DNA from: Pontibacter sp. HSC-14F20
GTDB taxonomy: Bacteria; Bacteroidota; Bacteroidia; Cytophagales; Hymenobacteraceae
Assembly (NCBI RefSeq): GCF_019599265.1
Contig: NZ_JAHZTC010000019.1
Span: forward strand, 37,302-101,301
Length of the DNA stretch: 64,000 nt
Direction: 5' to 3'
Shown here: in pieces, positions 25,553-33,800 of the stretch
Layout: each line of letters starts with the position of its first letter
Numbering within the stretch: the stretch's first letter is position 1
The notes under the pieces: generated by a model
Databases searched by the model: none
Told to the model about the DNA's origin: nothing
Seen by the model: the letters and a program-made list of their open reading frames with translations, nothing else
Made by a program: the position numbers and the translations under genes

Positions 25553-25756
25553 CAGGTATAAGTATAGCTCGTTTCCTCAGAAAAACGGAGAAGACAGGTA
25601 TAGGTTAAGGTGCGAGGAAGCGCTGGCCAAAACAGAACGTTTAGCCCCGGAAGCCGTGTTATCAAATGGAGCAGGAGTCTAGCTGATTCCTGAAATTTAG
25701 ATTATCTTTAACACGCCCTCGCGCTAAGGTGGCGGGGTAGGTATAGCCCATACGAT

Positions 25757-26665
25757 ATGTCATTACTATTCAACGATTTTAAGAGCTGGGAAAAGCATTG
25801 CGCTGAAACCGGCGAACCACTATACCAGCCCGTGCTGGAGTACGAAATAGAGCAGAAGGGCCGCACCGAGGAGTTTATCTGGGAGAATATCGCCAAGGCC
25901 TATGAGGTGATGAAGGATGCGGTGCATACCGGCCTCACCGAAGACATGACCTCCCGCTCAGGTATGGTGAACAACAGCGCCAAGAAAGTGGCCAAATCGC
26001 CGGTAACGGTGCTGTCTCCGGAGTTTCAAATGCTGGTGTCTCGTGCGCTGGGAGCCAAGGAGGTGAACTCCTGCATGGGCCGCGTAGTGGCCGCTCCAAC
26101 AGCCGGTGCCTCCGGTATACTGCCTGGTACACTCACTACGCTGCAGGAACTGCACGGACTTGATGATCGCAAAATTCATGAAGGCCTGCTCGTGGCAGCA
26201 GGTATAGCCCTGATCATCGAGCAGAATGCTTCTTTGGCCGGAGCCGTGGGCGGTTGCCAAGCTGAGACGGGTAGTGCGGCTGCCATGGCAGCAGGCGCTA
26301 TTGTGTATTGCCTCGGCGGCAACGTGGAGCAGGTGTTCACGGCAGTAGCCATAACGATCCAATGTATGCTGGGCCTGGTATGCGATCCGGTGGCGGGACT
26401 GGTAGAAGTGCCCTGCATTGTGCGCAACGCCAGTGCGGCCGCTATTGCTTATTCTTCCTCACAGCTGGCCATTGCCGGTGTTAATGCCGTCATTCCGGTC
26501 GACCAGTGCGTAGCGGCCCTCGGCGAGGTGGGCGAGAGCATGGAGCGCAAGTACAAAGAAACTGCCCTCGGCGGACTGGCCAACACACCCCGAGCCCGCG
26601 AGATAGAGAAATTCGTGCTGGTGCAGGATGTGGAGATCCTTCCGGACGAAGACGAGAACAGTTAA
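25757..26665 (+). CDS. sdaAA: L-serine ammonia-lyase, iron-sulfur-dependent, alpha subunit
   Basis: Converts L-serine to pyruvate and ammonia using a 4Fe-4S cluster as Lewis acid. The catalytic-loop region 'SRSGMVNNSAKK', the 'NSCMGRVVAAPTAGASGILPG' segment and the Cys-bearing 'GLVCDPVAGLVEVPCIVRNA' are all present. At 302 aa it is the alpha part only. The beta subunit (sdaAB) is neither fused nor adjacent in this window, so it must be encoded elsewhere for an active enzyme. A terminator follows at 26721. Confidence 0.94.
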   Translation: MSLLFNDFKSWEKHCAETGEPLYQPVLEYEIEQKGRTEEFIWENIAKAYEVMKDAVHTGLTEDMTSRSGMVNNSAKKVAKSPVTVLSPEFQMLVSRALGAKEVNSCMGRVVAAPTAGASGILPGTLTTLQELHGLDDRKIHEGLLVAAGIALIIEQNASLAGAVGGCQAETGSAAAMAAGAIVYCLGGNVEQVFTAVAITIQCMLGLVCDPVAGLVEVPCIVRNASAAAIAYSSSQLAIAGVNAVIPVDQCVAALGEVGESMERKYKETALGGLANTPRAREIEKFVLVQDVEILPDEDENS

Positions 26666-26720
26666 GGAGTTTAGGTGTTTAAGAGTTAGAAAGGGATTAC
26701 TTAAAGATCTTACTCAATAC

Positions 26721-26754
26721 AAAGGCAGCGGCTGGATAAGTCGCTGCCTTTTTT
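26721..26754 (+). terminator. Rho-independent terminator after sdaAA
   Basis: Stem AAAGGCAGCG / CGCTGCCTTT (26721-26730 with 26742-26751), 11-nt loop, T-run to 26754. Confidence 0.85.
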
Positions 26755-26945
26755 GATGTACTGATTATACCTGATGTACCGTCACCTTTATCCAGATAAT
26801 TATGAAATTCTGTTATCCCATGGTGGTAGGAGCCCTTTTGTAAAGATTCAGGCAATTGGCTATACCTTCTTCATCAGCCGTATAGAACAGTAGAAAACGG
26901 TTGAGCTTAAGCACGTAAGGCTTCTGTCGCGGTAGTAGCGCCGGT

Positions 26946-26981
26946 GTTCATCACATTTTAGAGGTGGTTCGTCACATTTTA
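26946..26981. repeat. Pair of 15-bp direct repeats upstream of the DUF4407 gene
   Basis: GTTCATCACATTTTA (26946-26960) and GTTCGTCACATTTTA (26967-26981) differ at one base and start 21 bp apart, about two helical turns. They lie about 90 nt before the DUF4407 start. They could be operators, or the multiple terminal repeats of a decayed IS21-like element. The rest of 26755-27066 holds no gene I can support. Confidence 0.5.
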
Positions 26982-27066
26982 AAGGATAAAAGTATTAAAG
27001 CCAGTAAGTTAGGCGTTGTTATTGCATGCTGCCTTTGCATCAGTTTTAACCTGTACAGGATTATAC

Positions 27067-28242
27067 ATGAAGAAGTTTTTTTGGTGGTGCGCCGGTGCCG
27101 ACGACACTATTCTTGAGAAGTGCTCTAAGTCGGAGCATATTAAGTATGCCGGTGTCGGTGCGACCGTTCTATTCACAGGTGTGCTGGCCAGCTTGTCGGG
27201 CGGTTATGCCCTCTACACGGTGTTCGATTCGGTGCCGATGGCCGTAGGCTTTGGTTTGCTGTGGGGCGCCGTTATCTTCAACCTCGACCGCTTTATCGTT
27301 TCCACCATCCGCAAAGAAGGCAAATTCTGGAGAGAACTGCTGATGGTAACGCCGCGTATTTTGCTGGCGCTGGTGCTGGCCGTGGTTATCTCCAAACCGC
27401 TGGAGCTGAAGATTTTCGACAAAGAGATACAGGCCGTTCTGAAAGAAAAGCAGGCAGAGCTTGCCATTCAACACAAATCCTTAGTGAACAAGCAGTTTGC
27501 CGAGGTAGATTCTGTGAAGTCTGAGATTGCAGGTATACGGGCCGAAGTGGAAGCCAAAATACAGGAGCGAAACAAACTTTACGAACAGGTAGCCGCAGAA
27601 GCCGACGGTACAGGTGGTACCGGCAAAATAGGCCGAGGCCCCATCTACGATGAGAAAAAGCAGCAGTACGACAAGGTAGATGAAGAACTCAAGTTGTTGC
27701 AGGCTAGCGCTGCCGACAGAATTTTGGTAAAAGAGCAGCGCATTGCCGACCTCATGAAGCAGTACGACAGCACCGTGGCCGAGGGGCAGGAAAGCTTTTC
27801 GAACTACGATGGCCTGATGGCCAGAATCGACGCCTTGAACCAATTGCCGTGGCTACCCGTGTTCTTCATTACGCTGCTGTTTGTCTGCCTCGAAACGGCC
27901 CCGATCTTCACGAAACTGATTACCAGCAAAGGTCCTTACGACGACATTCTGAAAGGCCTGGAGCACGAGCGTACGACGCAGGAAATGCACCGGGTGCAGG
28001 AGCGCCAGAAGCAGTACGATACCCGCCAAGCTGTGGCAGAGGCCAAATTTGCAGCCCGTCAGGAGTTTGAAATTGAGGCCAAGCGCGAAGAAGAGCGCCT
28101 GAAATCAGATGCCCACCTCGATGTAGTCCGCGAGTCAGCAGCCGTGTGGCGCGAGCGCAAACTGGCCGATATCAGCCGCAGCCCCAACACCGCCGCCGAT
28201 ATTCTGAATGACGGGGAGGAGAGTAGTTATTATAAATGGTAA
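27067..28242 (+). CDS. DUF4407 membrane protein with central coiled coil
   Basis: The start at 27067 gives 'MKKFFWWCAGADDTILEKC', the typical beginning of this family; the upstream start at 27016 is unlikely. Three to four membrane helices occupy about residues 35-125 ('YAGVGATVLFTGVLASLSGGY', 'GFGLLWGAVIFNLDRF', 'ILLALVLAVVISKPLELKIF'). A long charged coiled coil follows to about 260, then a further helix ('PVFFITLLFVCLETAPIF'), then a second charged helical tail. Function is unknown; neighbours give no clue. Confidence 0.87.
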   Translation: MKKFFWWCAGADDTILEKCSKSEHIKYAGVGATVLFTGVLASLSGGYALYTVFDSVPMAVGFGLLWGAVIFNLDRFIVSTIRKEGKFWRELLMVTPRILLALVLAVVISKPLELKIFDKEIQAVLKEKQAELAIQHKSLVNKQFAEVDSVKSEIAGIRAEVEAKIQERNKLYEQVAAEADGTGGTGKIGRGPIYDEKKQQYDKVDEELKLLQASAADRILVKEQRIADLMKQYDSTVAEGQESFSNYDGLMARIDALNQLPWLPVFFITLLFVCLETAPIFTKLITSKGPYDDILKGLEHERTTQEMHRVQERQKQYDTRQAVAEAKFAARQEFEIEAKREEERLKSDAHLDVVRESAAVWRERKLADISRSPNTAADILNDGEESSYYKW

Positions 28243-28388
28243 ATTTATTCGGACGAAGTAAATTTTAAATTTTATTGCTTTGTTCTAACGCATAATTTCT
28301 GTTATCAGAAGCGCCTGTAAGTTATAGAAATCTTGCAGCCGCTTTTTTCTTTCCGTCTCAGGTATTTCTTTATAGCAATGATGGCGAT

Positions 28389-28412
28389 GGCGCGAGCGTC
28401 CAGGCTCGTGCC
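28389..28412. repeat. REP-like short palindrome
   Basis: GGCGCGAGC (28389-28397) pairs with GCTCGTGCC (28404-28412), one G-T wobble, around the 6-nt loop GTCCAG. GC-rich hairpins of this form occur as dispersed REP elements in many bacteria. Only one copy was seen in this window, so family membership is unproven. Confidence 0.45.
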
Positions 28413-28473
28413 TACTATGGTGGGGCCTCTGGCTCAGGTATAGCTTACTTTGCTTTCTAGCAACTGCAATCAC

Positions 28474-28685
28474 AGGTATAGCAAACTGAATTGTTCTATA
28501 GCTTGCCCTGGCCGGGGGGGCTCACTTTTTTCCTTGATGAAAAAAGTGAGGGCTCCTACCCCCAGTAAGCAAAAAAATCAAGACGCTTTTAAACTCGCTG
28601 ACCGCTCAAACACAAAATCGTCAAGAGTGCACCGGGCACAGGCTTCTCTTTCATTGCTTCCGTGCAAGTTAGTCTTGCTATACCT
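28474..28685. repeat. Dispersed intergenic repeat, copy A
   Basis: This 212-bp element starts AGGTATAGCAA and ends with its exact inverse TTGCTATACCT. Inside is a perfect 12-bp hairpin (CTCACTTTTTTC / GAAAAAAGTGAG, loop CTTGAT), then CTACCCCCAGTAAGCAAAAA and AATCAAGACG. Many blocks match copy B at 31905-32139 in the same order. The surrounding gene-free stretch 28243-28857 otherwise holds the REP-like palindrome and no gene I can support. Confidence 0.75.
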
Positions 28686-28857
28686 TGCAAGGGTCATTTT
28701 TGTCACGTATGCATACAGCATAAGATTGAGCTACGCATTCCCGCATACTTGAGACCGGATAGCCAGTAATCAGACCTAATTATTAGCTTTTTGTACTGCG
28801 TTTGGGCCATACTTTTTCTAGAAGTTAGTATCTTGGAGCGTACTAACTGACAGGCGC

Positions 28858-30114
28858 ATGACCGTTTCTAGAATGGCCCAAAACCTCATCGGTTCCGAGA
28901 TTATCAAGCTCGCCGGTGAAGTCAACGCAATGATTGCCAAAGGCGAGCAAATCTGCAACCTTACCATCGGCGACTTCGATCCTAAGATCTTTCCTATACC
29001 TGGCGAACTGCGAGCTGGCATTGCCGAGGCCTACGCCGAAGGACATACCAATTACCCGCCTGCCAATGGGGTAGCCGTGCTGCGCAAAGCCGTCGCCGAC
29101 TTCACTCGCGACCAATTGGGTCTGGAGTATTCCGAAAATGACATTCTGGTAGCTGGCGGCTCCCGTCCGCTGATTTACGCGACCTACCTGGCCCTTGTAG
29201 ACCCGGGTGACAAAGTGGTTTTCCCGACGCCATCGTGGAACAACAACCACTATTGCCATCTTTCCAGCGCAACACCTGTGATGGTAGAGACCAATCCGGA
29301 CAACAATTTCATGCCAACGGCTGCCGATGTGGCTTCTCAATTGAAAGGTGCAACCATGCTGGCCCTGTGCTCACCGCTTAACCCGACGGGCACCATGTTC
29401 TCCAAAAAAGACCTCGAGGATATTTGCGACCTGGTTATTGCCGAAAACAAAAGCCGGAGTGCAGGCGAAAAGCCACTTTACATCCTGTATGACCAGATCT
29501 ACTGGATGCTGACTTTTGGCGAGCACAAGCATTACGACCCTGTTAACCTGCGCCCTGAGCTGCGCGACTACACCATTTACATCGACGGCACTTCCAAATG
29601 CTTCGCGGCTACTGGCGTGCGCGTTGGTTACGCTTTCGGCCCGACTGGAGTGATTGATAAGATGAAGGCGATTCTAGGTCACGTGGGTGCCTGGGCGCCG
29701 AAAGCCGAGCAAATGGCTACCGCCCGCTTCCTGCACCAAACCGACACCGTGGATGTGTTCCTGGACGAGTTCAAACATGATGTGCGCGCGAGTCTGGACA
29801 TGCTTTATCACGTTTTCAAAGACTTGAAAAACGAAGGGTATAACGTGGATGCCATCGAGCCGATGGGGGCCATTTACCTTTCCGCCAAACTCGACCTGGC
29901 CGGCAAAACCACACCATCTGGCCAGGTGCTGCAAACCAGCAAAGACATCAGTTTCTACATACTTCAGGAAGCCAAGCTGGCCGTCGTTCCGTTCTCTGCT
30001 TTCGGTTCTGATCCGGCGCTAGGCTGGTTCCGACTGTCAGTTGGCGGCGCTTCGCTGGAAAGTATAAAAGACTCGCTGGGCAGGTTAAGAGAAGCGCTGC
30101 AGAAGTTGAAATAA
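28858..30114 (+). CDS. PLP-dependent aminotransferase, class I/II
   Basis: A fold-type I aminotransferase of the aspartate-aminotransferase family, moving amino groups between an amino acid and a 2-oxo acid in the cytoplasm. The N-terminal substrate region 'LTIGDFDPK', the 'NPTGTMFS' segment with the conserved Asn and Thr, the 'YDQIYWML' Asp-Tyr pair, and the Schiff-base Lys in 'DGTSKCFAATGVRVGY' are visible, followed by the C-terminal 'WFRLSVGG' Arg. At 418 aa it is complete. The nearby Lrp/AsnC regulator and asparagine synthetase suggest a role in aspartate/asparagine metabolism, though substrate is not provable. Confidence 0.93.
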   Translation: MTVSRMAQNLIGSEIIKLAGEVNAMIAKGEQICNLTIGDFDPKIFPIPGELRAGIAEAYAEGHTNYPPANGVAVLRKAVADFTRDQLGLEYSENDILVAGGSRPLIYATYLALVDPGDKVVFPTPSWNNNHYCHLSSATPVMVETNPDNNFMPTAADVASQLKGATMLALCSPLNPTGTMFSKKDLEDICDLVIAENKSRSAGEKPLYILYDQIYWMLTFGEHKHYDPVNLRPELRDYTIYIDGTSKCFAATGVRVGYAFGPTGVIDKMKAILGHVGAWAPKAEQMATARFLHQTDTVDVFLDEFKHDVRASLDMLYHVFKDLKNEGYNVDAIEPMGAIYLSAKLDLAGKTTPSGQVLQTSKDISFYILQEAKLAVVPFSAFGSDPALGWFRLSVGGASLESIKDSLGRLREALQKLK

Positions 30115-30142
30115 GGTATAGCAGAATTACTTTAATAAACTC

Positions 30143-30192
30143 AGGTATAGCAAAGCTGCTTCGGACCAGTCCGAAGCAGCTTTGCTATACCT
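30143..30192. terminator. Perfect 50-bp palindrome, likely bidirectional terminator
   Basis: Two perfectly complementary 24-nt arms (30143-30166 and 30169-30192) are separated by CA. The arms begin AGGTATAGCAAAGC and meet at CGGAC-CA-GTCCG. It lies between the convergent aminotransferase and Lrp genes; the Lrp stop codon (30193-30191) touches the right arm. There is no clean T-run, so termination is inferred from position and stem strength. Confidence 0.7.
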
Positions 30193-30661
30193 ACTCAACC
30201 CCCACCGAAATCTGCCTCGTTATACTCTCCTCCAGCGAAATGAACGTTTCGGTGCGATGCACGCCTGCTATACCCTGCATTTTCTCGTTGAGCACTTCGC
30301 GCAGGTGTTTCGTGTCGCGGCAGATGATCTTGACGAACATACTGTAGGCACCGGTAGTATAGTGGAGCTCTACAATCTCAGGTATAACGCGCATTTTCTC
30401 CACCACTTCTTTGTAGGCAGAGCCCTTCTCTAAAAACACCCCGATAAAGGCACATACATCATACCCTATCGCTGCCGGATTAATCAGGAGTTGTGCTCCC
30501 TGCACAATGCCCATCTCCGTCATTTTCTTGAGGCGTACATGAATCGTGCCCCCCGAAACACCTAACTCCTTGGCGATATCAGTATAGGCACGGTTAACAT
30601 TCTGCATCAGCAGGTGTAGAATCTGACGGTCGAGTTTATCAATTTGTGAATCCATACTCAA
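30191..30661 (-). CDS. Lrp/AsnC-family transcriptional regulator
   Basis: A 156-aa feast/famine regulator. An N-terminal winged helix-turn-helix ('KLDRQILHLLMQNVNRAYTD', then 'ELGVSGGTIHVRLKKM') precedes a C-terminal RAM/AsnC ligand-binding domain ('ICAFIGVFLEKGSAY'-like strands and 'TGAYSMFVKIICRDTKHL'). It is transcribed divergently from an asparagine-synthetase-like gene, mirroring the enterobacterial asnC-asnA pair. Control of that neighbour by asparagine or aspartate is therefore a reasonable guess. Confidence 0.94.
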   Translation of the reverse strand: MSMDSQIDKLDRQILHLLMQNVNRAYTDIAKELGVSGGTIHVRLKKMTEMGIVQGAQLLINPAAIGYDVCAFIGVFLEKGSAYKEVVEKMRVIPEIVELHYTTGAYSMFVKIICRDTKHLREVLNEKMQGIAGVHRTETFISLEESITRQISVGVE

Positions 30662-30778
30662 TATATATCCTGTGTTTTAGTGGATTATCAATTATTTGCT
30701 CCGTATTTTGATATTATTTTAGCAAAAGTAATTAAATGTTAAATAATTTTCAATATATATCACTGATAATTAAGTTTG
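30658..30778. promoter_or_regulatory. Divergent promoter/operator region between lrp-like and asnA-like genes
   Basis: The identical 12-mer TCAATATATATC occurs at 30658-30669 and 30750-30761. A TAAGTTTG box (30771-30778, plus strand) and a TACTTTTG box (30730-30723, minus strand) fit TANNTTTG promoters facing outward. Their -33 regions both fall on the right-hand 12-mer (TTTTC about 30747-30751; TTG at 30753-30751 on the minus strand). One bound regulator could thus control both genes. Confidence 0.5.
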
Positions 30779-30809
30779 CAATACATCAATTCATTAAAAA
30801 TAAGATAGA

Positions 30810-31763
30810 ATGGAATTGCAGACACTCACAGAACCTACGGCACTGGAAGCTACCATGAAGCACCTGAGCCGTGTGTCCCTGCCCAAAGTGCTCAAAGTAC
30901 AGCAGGGAATTATCCGTGCCACGCACGACTTTATGTTCAAAAAAGGGCTCACGCAGCTGATGCCGCTCATGCTCTCGCCTATTACCGATCCGCTCAACCA
31001 CGGCGTGGTAGATGCTAGTATCGGTTATGCGGACCAGCGTTGGAGCCTCACTAAATCGATGATTTTCCACAAGCAGCTGGCATTGGTAAACCCTGAGTTG
31101 GAAAGCCTCTACATTGTGTCGCCCAACGTGCGTCTTGAGTTTTCGGATCGCGCCGAAACAGGCCGCCATTTGTTCGAGTTCACACAAGTAGATTTCGAAT
31201 TCCGTGGCAAAGACCGCTTCTTTGTGATGGAGTTCATGGAAGAACTGGTCAACTACATCTTCGCCAGCCTGAACAGAGATATTCCTGAACTTCTGATGGA
31301 GCTGCGTGGCGAGCTGCTGCCGCAGTATGAGAAGTGGCCGGTATACCGCACCGAAAAGCTGGAAGCCGCCTTGGGTCCGGATTATGAAGCGATTCAGTCT
31401 GAGGAGTCGACTGAGCCATTCTGGCTGATCAACCACAAGCGTGAGTTCTACGACAAAGAAGACCCTAGCCGCCGCGGTACCTATCTGAACTACGACGTTA
31501 TCTGGCCGGAGGGATTTGGCGAAGGATTGTCAGGTGCCGAGCGTGAGCATGAGTACAAGCAGATTTTGAAGCGCATGGCCGAAGTCGGCACCAATACCGA
31601 AACATTTAAGCATTACCTGGAAATCGCCAGAGCGGGCTTGCTACCTAAAACTGCCGGTGCCGGATTCGGTGTGGAACGTATGACGCGTTTTATCTGCCGT
31701 CTGAAAGATGTGAATGAAGTAACGGTATTTTCCCGTAAGCCATGTACTCCTGCTATTTTTTAA
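30810..31763 (+). CDS. Archaeal-type asparagine synthetase A (AsnRS-like catalytic core)
   Basis: A class II aminoacyl-tRNA synthetase catalytic core of 317 aa without the N-terminal anticodon-binding OB domain found in Asp/Asn-tRNA synthetases. The N-terminus begins almost at the core ('KVLKVQQGIIRATHDFMFKKG'). Motif 2 is 'GRHLFEFTQVDFEF' and motif 3 is 'GAGFGVERMTRFIC'. Such free-standing cores are asparagine synthetases in archaea (Pyrococcus AS-AR), making asparagine from aspartate and ammonia with ATP. The divergent Lrp/AsnC regulator supports this role. A loss-of-function paralogue or another amino-acid ligase remains possible. Confidence 0.82.
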   Translation: MELQTLTEPTALEATMKHLSRVSLPKVLKVQQGIIRATHDFMFKKGLTQLMPLMLSPITDPLNHGVVDASIGYADQRWSLTKSMIFHKQLALVNPELESLYIVSPNVRLEFSDRAETGRHLFEFTQVDFEFRGKDRFFVMEFMEELVNYIFASLNRDIPELLMELRGELLPQYEKWPVYRTEKLEAALGPDYEAIQSEESTEPFWLINHKREFYDKEDPSRRGTYLNYDVIWPEGFGEGLSGAEREHEYKQILKRMAEVGTNTETFKHYLEIARAGLLPKTAGAGFGVERMTRFICRLKDVNEVTVFSRKPCTPAIF

Positions 31764-31821
31764 AGGTATAAGGTATGGACGACGGTAATAATAATTGCCT
31801 GGGAGACCAGGCGGATAATGG

Positions 31822-31865
31822 AACATAAAAGGCCTGCAATCTTCAGTTTGCAGGCCTTTTATGTT
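31822..31865 (+). terminator. Rho-independent terminator after the asnA-like gene
   Basis: A perfect 18-bp stem (31822-31839 with 31848-31865) built around AAAAGGCCTGCAA / TTGCAGGCCTTTT with an 8-nt loop TCTTCAGT. It can act in both directions. Confidence 0.88.
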
Positions 31866-31904
31866 TAATGAGGTATAGTTTGCGACTGGCGTAGTGGCAG
31901 CTAT

Positions 31905-32139
31905 AGGTATAGCAACCAGTATTGTTTTATAGCTTCGCCTGTGCAGCGGGCACCTCCTTTTTTTCTTGATAAAAAAATCGAGGGCCCCTACCCCCAGTAG
32001 GCAAAAAAATCAAGACTCCCCAAATCGAGGGCCCCTACCCCCACTCGCTGAACGCTCAAACAGTGGGTAGTCATTTGGGTGCACTTGGCTGAAGTGATCC
32101 GTTTCATTGCTGAAGGTGCAAGTAAGTCTTGCTATACCT
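31905..32139. repeat. Dispersed intergenic repeat, copy B
   Basis: A 235-bp element with the same AGGTATAGCAA start and TTGCTATACCT end as copy A (28474-28685). Shared blocks in order include TTATAGCTT, TTTTTTTCTTGATAAAAAAA, CCCCTACCCCCAGTA, GCAAAAAAATCAAGAC, CTCGCTGAACGCTCAAACA, TTTCATTGCT and GTGCAAGTAAGTCTTGC. A 23-bp segment starting AAATCGAGGGCCCCTACC is duplicated inside this copy. The rest of the gene-free 31764-32273 holds the terminator, further GGTATAG motifs and no gene I can support. Confidence 0.75.
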
Positions 32140-32273
32140 GCCCGTGATCTGTTAAAGGTGCAACGAAGCTTATACCTGCAGAGAGGCAGCTTCAAAAATT
32201 CCACTCTTTAAAGAGAGGGGCAGGGAGGCTATCGTGCACGAGAATCCTCTAATCCTGAAAATCCTGATTCAGA

Positions 32274-33650
32274 TTACTTCCCCTCCCGCTCTTTCCAAAG
32301 CTGGTTAAACGACTTCGGCGCTACTTGTAGCGGCTCGCGGCGCTTGCTCCAGGTATCTTTCAGTACTTGCTTCAGCACGAAATTTTTCACGCCAGCCGGA
32401 GCCATGTTCAGCAATTTTCGGCTCTTCATGGCTTTTAGCCACAGCTTAAAGGTGGTGCGTTCGTTCTTTTCGGTAAAACCCTGTTCTACACTCTGGCGGC
32501 GGTTGAGCAGCAGCAGGTTGTGGATGTTAATCTTCACCGGGCAAACCGAAGTACATGCGCCGCAAAGCGAACTGGCAAAACTCAGGTGCTTATTTTCGGC
32601 CATGCCGTTGTAATGCGGCGTGATCACTGAACCGATCGGACCGCTGTAGGTACTCTCGTAGGTATGGCCGCCAATGTTTTTGTATACCGGGCACACGTTC
32701 AGGCAGGCGCCGCAGCGGATGCAATTCAGCGCTTCGCGCTTCTCGGGTAGGGCTAGTAATTCGGTACGGCCATTATCGAGCAGCACCACATACATTTCTT
32801 CCGGACCGTCCTTCTCATTTGGCTGGCGCGGACCAGTGAAGATGGTGTTGTAAATGGTGACTTGCTGACCGGTTCCGCTCGTGCTGAGCAAAGGCCAGAA
32901 TAGGTCCAGGTCCATTACCGAGGGTAGCATCTTCTCTATACCTACAATGGCGATGTGCGTTTTCGGGAAGGCGGTGGACAAACGGCCGTTGCCTTCGTTT
33001 TCGGTAATCGCTACACCTCCGATATCGGCCAGCAGGAAATTGCCACCGGTTATACCTACTTCGGCCTCAGTATACTTGGCGCGCAGCAAGCGGCGGGCAG
33101 TGGCTACCAGTTCTTCTGCACTATCGGTAGGGGCAATCTTGAGTTTCTTTACAAAGAGGTCAGCAATATCCTTCTTAGACATGTGCATGGCGGGCGTCAC
33201 AATATGATAAGGCCTTTGCTCAGCCAATTGCACAATGTACTCGCCAAGGTCCGTCTCTACCGTCTCGATTCCGTTCTTCTCCAGGAAGTTATTTAAATGA
33301 ATTTCCTCCGTCGTCATCGACTTCGACTTCACCACCGAGCGGGCACGCTTGCGCTTCATGATCTGGCCGATCTCCTTGAGTGCCTCTTCGGCGTTGCGGG
33401 CCCAGATCACCTTGCCGCCACGGGCCGTAAAGTTCGACTCGAACTCCATCAGGTACTTGTCCAGGTTGTTGATGGCGTTGGTTTTTATGAAAGAAGCCCT
33501 TTCGCGGGCGAGCTCGTGATCGCTGTATTGGGTAAGGCCACGTTGCACAGCGGCGTTATACTTGCCGATGTTGAACCTAATGGTCGAGCGGTGGCCCAAG
33601 TCAAATGATTTCGTTTCGGCATCCAGCAGAAACTGTTTTAGTCTACTCAT
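32274..33650 (-). CDS. lutB: Iron-sulfur LutB-type lactate utilisation protein
   Basis: LutB is part of the LutABC complex that oxidises L-lactate to pyruvate at the membrane. The N-terminal LUD domain (about 60-300; 'RARSVVKSKSMTTEEIHLN', 'GITGGNFLLADIGGVAITENEGN') is followed by two 4Fe-4S motifs: 'CIRCGACLNVCPVYKN' (about residue 312) and 'CGACTSVCPVKIN' (about 362). At 458 aa it is normal. Its partners lutA and lutC are not adjacent here: upstream is the M28 peptidase and downstream the repeat-rich gap, so they must lie elsewhere. Confidence 0.93.
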   Translation of the reverse strand: MSRLKQFLLDAETKSFDLGHRSTIRFNIGKYNAAVQRGLTQYSDHELARERASFIKTNAINNLDKYLMEFESNFTARGGKVIWARNAEEALKEIGQIMKRKRARSVVKSKSMTTEEIHLNNFLEKNGIETVETDLGEYIVQLAEQRPYHIVTPAMHMSKKDIADLFVKKLKIAPTDSAEELVATARRLLRAKYTEAEVGITGGNFLLADIGGVAITENEGNGRLSTAFPKTHIAIVGIEKMLPSVMDLDLFWPLLSTSGTGQQVTIYNTIFTGPRQPNEKDGPEEMYVVLLDNGRTELLALPEKREALNCIRCGACLNVCPVYKNIGGHTYESTYSGPIGSVITPHYNGMAENKHLSFASSLCGACTSVCPVKINIHNLLLLNRRQSVEQGFTEKNERTTFKLWLKAMKSRKLLNMAPAGVKNFVLKQVLKDTWSKRREPLQVAPKSFNQLWKEREGK

Positions 33651-33703
33651 AAGCTAAACCCTATGGTCTTTCCCGAAAATGGCTTTTTTTCAGGAAGTGC
33701 TGT

Positions 33704-33739
33704 AAAAAGGAAAACACCCTTAAAGTTAGGGTGTTTTCC
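33704..33739 (-). terminator. Rho-independent terminator after the M28 peptidase gene
   Basis: Stem GGAAAACACCCT / AGGGTGTTTTCC (33709-33720 with 33728-33739), 7-nt loop, followed on the minus strand by five T. Confidence 0.82.
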
Positions 33740-33800
33740 TCAAAGCTAATAAAAGCGGATTGTTTTTATGATAAACGGCCGCTGGTGCGGGTTTAGTATG

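Noticed and set aside
26837..26962. Minus-strand frame reading like a RelE/ParE toxin C-terminus
   Set aside because: Only about 41 codons between stops and no catalytic pattern; listed as a remnant in a finding but not annotated as a gene.
28243..28857. CRISPR-like or tRNA content in the gene-free gap
   Set aside because: No regularly spaced identical repeats and no tRNA cloverleaf; the content is explained by the dispersed repeat, a REP-like palindrome and motif copies.
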